64,000 bases of DNA from Bugula neritina (Eukaryota; Bryozoa; Gymnolaemata; Cheilostomatida; Bugulidae): contig OZ037768.1 in NCBI GenBank assembly GCA_964035545.1, forward strand, positions 16,728,875-16,792,874, given 5' to 3'. Position numbers and translations under genes: made by a program. Below the pieces are notes generated by a model. It saw only the letters and a list, made by a program, of their open reading frames with translations. It was not told the DNA's origin and made no database searches. Shown here piece after piece: positions 58,325 through 64,000 of this stretch. Each line of letters starts with the position of its first letter. The stretch's first letter is position 1.

Positions 58325-61245
58325 TTATTCAGAAGAAAATATTTTGGACGCTATTTCATCAGTTGTACAGTCATCATCTTCTATGTGAAATTCTGTGGGC
58401 GCCATTTCAGAGTCATCTGCACCTGCTGTCTGGTCATCTTTGCCTTCACATGTATTGTCAGTTGTCTGGTCTAAATTTACTCTACCTGCAATCATATATG
58501 CAGACTGCAAATAGTAAATAACACATATTTGCAACTAGTGGAAAAAATCAACAGTAGTTGAAAATCAACTTATAAAAATACTGAATATTATTGAAATTGA
58601 ATTTAAATCAAACGATATAACACTATGACATAATACTCCAAAATTATTTTTATCTTCACTAAAACATTTTAATAACAATAATTGCAATAATATAGTAAAG
58701 AAATAAAAAGCCATTAAGTAGTCATACAAATAATACTGCAACGAAAACACACTTCTGTCCTAAAATAGAGATAATCTTCAAATTCATATCATCCCAGTTG
58801 TAATCGTTATATGTGCACGCGAAATAAAGGATTTAGTACATAATATTACCTTGCGCAGTCCAGACAGTGGGAACATTGGAAAAATTCACAGCATCATCAT
58901 TCACCAAAGTTGGATTTGCATGACCAAAAGATGGTTTTGGGTTATGCATAGTGGTCTGCCGGCAGCTTTTAGACAACACTTGTTGCTCAGTGTAAGACTT
59001 TAAATTAGTCCAAAACTCATCAGATGTGGCACTTGCAGAGATGGACATTTTTGGAGAATCAGCAGAAGAGCGAATATCTTCAATATCATTTAGGTAATGG
59101 CTACAGGCTGAAAAAGCGGAGTTTCGTTCAACAAGCTTCTTAATAGACTTCAATGTATTGTCACTCAGAGTCAGCAACTTTTCATTTAATAGAGTTCGCA
59201 CTGCTGCCAAGAAGGGTAACAAATGGTGAGCTAATACCTCATTCATTTGCACGCACATTGATACGATTTCCTCATCACAGTTTTTCAACTTATCTGGATG
59301 GGAAAGATGGAGCCACATTATTACAGTCCCGACTTGCATACAGGCCTTTGCTGACAGTTGCTCTTTCAAAACTACTGTAAGATTTTCAACTGACTCTGCC
59401 ACATCAGGGATTGATAGATATTTCAACACACTATTCAACAGAGTAGCTGACGTGTATGTTGTAGACTTATCACAACCATCTCCTGGACTGATACAAAGTA
59501 CATCCACAAGCTTCTGGGCAAACCATTGGATATTCAGCTCTGATAACTTGCACGATGTGATAATGTCCATAGTTTGTTTCTGGAACAATGCCGTGTTTTC
59601 GATAGGTCTTGTTATTTTTGTACAGAGCTCACATATAGCTTCAATGTTAGATGGTGTGGTAAGTTTAATGATTAAAGCCATAGCTTTTTCTGAATTTGTT
59701 AAATCGGACAATTTTAAAGCCGACATGATAAGATCCCGATTTGATTTCACCAGACCTTTATCATATTTCAACAATTCAGTCAGTATGCACAAACCAGTGT
59801 GAGTGTAGTTAGCTAAAGCCGACTTTAATAGGTTGGCAGCATACTTCGCAATTCTAGAAAAATGTCGGTTATCAGTTGACATTCTTGGTATAACTTTAAA
59901 GCATTCCGAAACAACAAAAACGGCAGGCAATGTGTTTACTGTTTCATACTTCTCTACAACAGCCAGCAATGCTAGCTGAACTTTTTGCTTAGTGTCAGCT
60001 TTCTCCGTATCCAATTTGCAAAGCAGTCGAACTAATTTGCTGATTATGTGAGGGCCACATACACCACCTCTGACAAAACCTAAAAAGAAGCAAATTTTTA
60101 AACAAACTAATAGCCCATTACTTCAGAGCACATGGTTGAACGTTTTTACTATGCAAACTTTGGTCGCAGAAAGACAACATGTGATCAAATATTCAAAACT
60201 CTGTTTATTGCTTATAATATTGCCAATTATTCAACATATATTTTTTGTCTTGGTATCCTACAATTTGGTAATGGGGCCCGTTATTTGGCTATGACAAATA
60301 CAGACAAACCTTTAGGCAAATTTCCATTGACTACTTGACTTAGAATGAAAATGAATGGCTTCAGCAGATTTGATGAGTTTTTGATACAGCTGGAAGGAAG
60401 ATTGTCGTAAACTTGTAGACTAGCCATCATCACCCCTGGATCTTTGTCGAGTAAAGACGCCTACAAGACAAAGTGCTCACTTAAAGTTCAGCAAAATAAG
60501 TGAAATGAATATAAAGTCATAAACTAATAAAGAGCAGTATATATGTTTATATAACTTAGTTTTTCAATAGAAAACATAAGTTGATTTAATTTATATAACT
60601 TACCCTTAAATATGATAGTTTCTCTTCAACATGCTGAGAGCTATCGGAAATAAGTTTGTAATAAACAAGAACTGATTTTCTTCTTACAAACTTGTCTGAA
60701 CTTTTCAAGTTTTCAATAACAGCATTCTCAATGAGTGTAAGCTGTTGCCGGGAGAGAGTAGAAGCGATTGTCATAAGTGCCATACACTTTTCGGCAGCTG
60801 ATACCAGGCTTAAAGGCTGGACTAAACAGTGCTGTAATGTTGACACCATGAGAAGAGACAACTCAGATTGCGGCGTAACTAACTGCTGACAAGCATTAAA
60901 GCTGATGACTTTCGAATGCCATGCCGACTTTGTATTACAAGCCAAGGATATGGCATGAAATCCTGCAAATGCTACGTCTTCACCAAGTGCCTTACAAATA
61001 AGGCATCTTTCAAGAATCTCACATTTCTGTACTTCTGTAGTTTCAGCATTTGACAGTCGCCATTTCAAGTATTTAACATGATTAGCCACAAACACAGATC
61101 TTTCATGATCTGATTGGCATCTTTTAAACCCTTGAAAAAACGCATATGTTGTGGGAAATTCATCAGCTTCAGGTGCAGAAGAGTTCATAGTTGAAGAGGA
61201 GAGATGTGCAACTATGTTATCGAGATAAGATATCAGCTTACTCAT
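58325..61245 (-). CDS. AP4E1: AP-4 complex subunit epsilon, short form
   Basis: Large subunit of the AP-4 adaptor, which sorts cargo (e.g. ATG9A) at the trans-Golgi network. Exons 61245-60604, 60460-60310, 60079-58850 and 58485-58325; phases 0, 1, 1; 727 residues. Diagnostic stretch DKDPGVMMASLQVY followed by FILSQVVNGNLPKG, matching human DRDVGVMAASLHIY and ILKQVVGGKLPVE. Upstream, EKCMALMTIASTLSR and KFVRRKSVLVYYKL match the adaptin trunk. The C-terminal part (TSDEFWTNLKSY near 58990, then an acidic tail) is much shorter than the human hinge and ear (total 1137 residues), so the appendage domain appears to be missing. Candidate poly(A) signal on this strand at 58199-58204. An additional downstream exon is unlikely because COG5 begins to overlap there. 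Confidence 0.88.
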
Positions 61246-62239
61246 GCTTCAGTTCAACTTGCTTGCATCAACTTGTGAACCTGTTAAAAAAATTAAAATT
61301 GCAATAAAGAATAAAACAAATGAATAAGAGCAATTTCCTTAATCAAGTTAAATTTGTCTGCATAACATTACTGGTAAAAGCTCAATATTTGCCATTGCTT
61401 ATGCCGGAAATTTTTTTCTAAAAAGTGTAATAAAAACAGCTACAAAAAAGGGTTCATTTTACAAAACATAAAACTTAAATTGTACTAATGTCATTGTTAT
61501 AAAAATAATTACTAATAACTAATACAGCATTCTACAAAGAACTCTCTCGAACAGAAAACTTTTTTACTTGCAATTTAAATTTAAAACTTAAAATGCAAAT
61601 ATTAAAGCAAAATTTAAATATCAACAGCATTGCATCAGTATATGCATGTACTGGTACTCACAAAACCAAAACCAAAAATTAAATAAAAAACACAAATTTA
61701 TCAATCATATCAAACAAATTATTTTTAAATAATTTTTTTTATTTTAAATCATCAAGAAATCTATTATCAATTTATTTTTATTTCAAAATTAACAAACCAA
61801 AATGGAAGCTACAAAACAGTTAGTGTTACCAGTAGTCTATTACTATAACTAACTCAAACAACTAAATCTATATAATAAAAATAATAAAATATACTAGATT
61901 ACTGCTCAGTCTGTCGATTTCATATTTTGTAATAATATAAAATAATACGTCATTAAATAGGCAGTGGAATTAAATTTAAATTACACTTTTATAATTAAAA
62001 ACTGTATTAGTGTACTTTATACAAATTTAATAAAAGCAAAAACTATGTTATTACGAATCATAATAAAAGTGTAGTGTGAGAGTATGACAATAAATAAGTT
62101 TGAACAAAGCTCTATAGAAATTTTAATTTAACAATTTTAAAAACCTAAATAATATCTAACAAAGATAATCTAATAACAATGAAGTGACAATTGAATGGAG
62201 CAAAAATCATTTTACTAACTATTAGGAATATTCCAAACT
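61246..62239. other. Spacer upstream of AP4E1
   Basis: Very AT-rich DNA with no recognisable gene or element; it presumably holds the AP4E1 promoter. Confidence 0.6.
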
Positions 62240-63260
62240 ACTTAGCAGTAGTAGGCTTTTGTCAGTTGGTCCGACCATAGATTACACCTCATGATTGGGT
62301 TGAATAACGGCGCCTGTAACCGTGTAGGCTGTAGACAAATGCATGAGTAGCAGTTCTTGTTGCAAAGGTCACATTTGCGTAGACACTGGTCTGTTGGTGG
62401 TGATATGAGCCTACATGTGTGCCCTCTTTTCAGCAGCTGCACTGAGAAGTTTTTCTTTTGATGTAATATGCTGTTTCAGCTTGCTCCTCCAACTTGAGTG
62501 ATCAAAAACAAGGTGCTCCAAGGATGATTATGTCTCTCTTGCAGACATCTTTGTAGGGCAGCCAAAGTCGTCCACAACTTCGGCTCCCACTGGTTAATTC
62601 ACCATAAAGAACGTCCTTGGGATGCGTCCTTTGTCCATGGGTCATACATGATCAAGCCAGCGCAGCCTGCATTGTCTAAGCAGGATAAATACGCTTGAAC
62701 AGCTAGCTTAAGAAAGGACTTCTGCATTGGTCACTCAGTCTTGCCATGTGATCTCTAGGATGTGGTGAATGTTACGCAGGTAGAAAGTATTTAGCTTCCT
62801 CTCTTGCCATACAACAAAGTGCTAACGACACAAGCGTTATACACTGCCATCTTTGCGGACACAGTCAGCTTGGTGCTTGCTCCAGCGCAGTTTGTAGGAC
62901 GGGCCAGGGTTGTTGCTGCCTTTCCAATCTTCTTGCTTATTTCACAGTCAAGAGAGAAGTTTTCGATGATAGTGGGCCTGAGTTAAGTGAGCTCCTTGGC
63001 AACATCTAGGTTGTAACTGTCTAATACAATAGCTGATGATGCCAGTGTGTTTTGTTCTTGACTATGGTCTTTTTCAAGGCAATTGTCAGCCCAAAGGTTT
63101 TGCAAGCCTGTGAGAAGTTGTTAATGAGTGTCTGCAATCTCTGCTGTGTGTGGAATACAATAGCAGCATCATCAGCACACATCTTATCTCAAACTTTTGT
63201 TTTGGCTTTGAGACGAGTGAGATTAAAAAGTTTACCATCATATCTAGTTCGTAAGTAAAT
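62240..63260 (-). mobile_element. LINE fragment: RT thumb to C-terminal zinc knuckle
   Basis: Minus-strand blocks from about 63180: ADDAAIVFHTQQRLQTL (catalytic ADD, part of the F/YADD box) and ACKTFGLTIALKKT, then, after stops, DVLYGELTSGSR and LPYKDVCKRDI, and at the end KCDLCNKNCYSCICLQ, the C2H2-like knuckle that closes many jockey/CR1-type endonuclease-RT proteins. Several stops and frame changes show that it is dead. It is of a different LINE family from the one at 23160-26107. Confidence 0.85.
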
Positions 63261-64000
63261 AACTAAGAATTTTTATTTATCATTTAATTAAAGGAGTATC
63301 AGTAAGAGTATTTTAAGTTTCCATACACTAACAATGCAAGATAAATTTAGTCAAAGTAATAGTCCTCATTATTATGGATATAGTCATGACCATTACCATG
63401 GACTGAAAACTGGTAACGCACTTCAAACTTTATAAAAAAATGACAAAATTAATGAATGAATCTAATTATTAATAAACATGATGATAATACTTTTAGGAAG
63501 TTTTCATAAGCAATAAAAGTTAAACAATTTATTAGTTTTCAATCCACAGTTGTAGTTATTTTTCAGAACAAGATGTTTTTGGGTTGAAACTTGAATAGGC
63601 TACTTGAAAAATCAAAGACTGTGAGTGTGACATTACCACCTAAATTTACTAATTATAATCATAATGATAAAGATACTGTAGATCCAAATAAATATTATCA
63701 GTAAACTATCAATGCTATCAACCATCAAGTATTAGATAATGAAGTATCATTATGATTATGATAATTTAAGAATAAGTGATCACTGATCACTGATCAGAGT
63801 TTCAATTTTACTAGTAGTCATTAGTCTTAGATTTAGTGACTGAGAGCGTGACTGTAATTTCATCAGTTTAAGTTTATCATTATGATTATTATTATAATTA
63901 TTAATGATATTAATATTATATTTATCATTATTAATAATCAATTATCATTATCAATATCATTATGATTATGATATAGATTATTATTAATATTATCATTATC
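63261..64000. repeat. AT-rich simple-sequence DNA at the window end
   Basis: ATTATTAT, CATTATCA and TAATAATAT words with small palindromes, including the overlapping GATCACTGATCACTGATCA run near 63780. No gene seen. Confidence 0.75.

Noticed and set aside
1-64000. CRISPR arrays, operons and bacterial regulatory sites
   Set aside because: Intron-bearing genes and eukaryotic retroelements show this is animal nuclear DNA. The regularly spaced repeats found are tandem satellites without spacers.

Overview
This is AT-rich animal nuclear DNA. Genes are split into many short exons with GT/AG junctions, and there are long intergenic spacers, microsatellites and several kinds of retroelement. The gene set (AP-4 epsilon, which insects lack, antistasin-like secreted proteins, TMEM218, an HCFC1R1 homologue, copia and R2-type retroelements) suggests a non-arthropod invertebrate, probably a lophotrochozoan. 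The species cannot be fixed from this sequence. Exon coordinates were worked out by eye from reading frames, splice phases and remembered family sequences; no search was run.

Layout. 1-3667 (+): the 3' end of a plasma-membrane calcium ATPase (PMCA) gene with two alternative last exons, followed by a spacer (3668-9481) holding further candidate terminal exons and a large TA microsatellite. 9482-13312 (-): an HCFC1R1/HPIP-like gene with a perfect HCF-1-binding tetrapeptide. 15860-18380: a decayed LINE, simple-sequence DNA and a hairpin. 18380-23159: an eight-exon gene for a DUF3987-like P-loop protein, flanked by inverted arrays of a 97-bp repeat; this is the best candidate for an undescribed mobile unit. 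23160-26107 (-): a decayed LINE of the restriction-like-endonuclease (R2/NeSL/R4) type that abuts the right array. 28089-33580 (+): GABA transaminase, complete except for its first exon. 34342-42318 (-): four tandem antistasin-like small secreted protein genes, invaded by a tRNA-derived SINE, a hAT-like element and a PIF/Harbinger-type MITE. 43661-44280 (-): TMEM218. 45183-48802 (+): a broken copia retrotransposon with both LTRs, a 5-bp target duplication and a half-tRNA-iMet primer site. 50651-58138 (+): a complete 17-exon COG5. 58325-61245 (-): AP4E1, convergent with COG5. 62240-63260 (-): another LINE fragment, then AT-rich simple sequence to the end.

The host genes are a mixed neighbourhood: calcium export (PMCA), GABA breakdown in mitochondria (ABAT), HCF-1 regulation, a ciliary transition-zone protein, and two Golgi/TGN trafficking genes (COG5, AP4E1) lying tail to tail. 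Only the antistasin-like cluster is a true local gene family. Comparing its copies dates the transposon insertions relative to the duplication.
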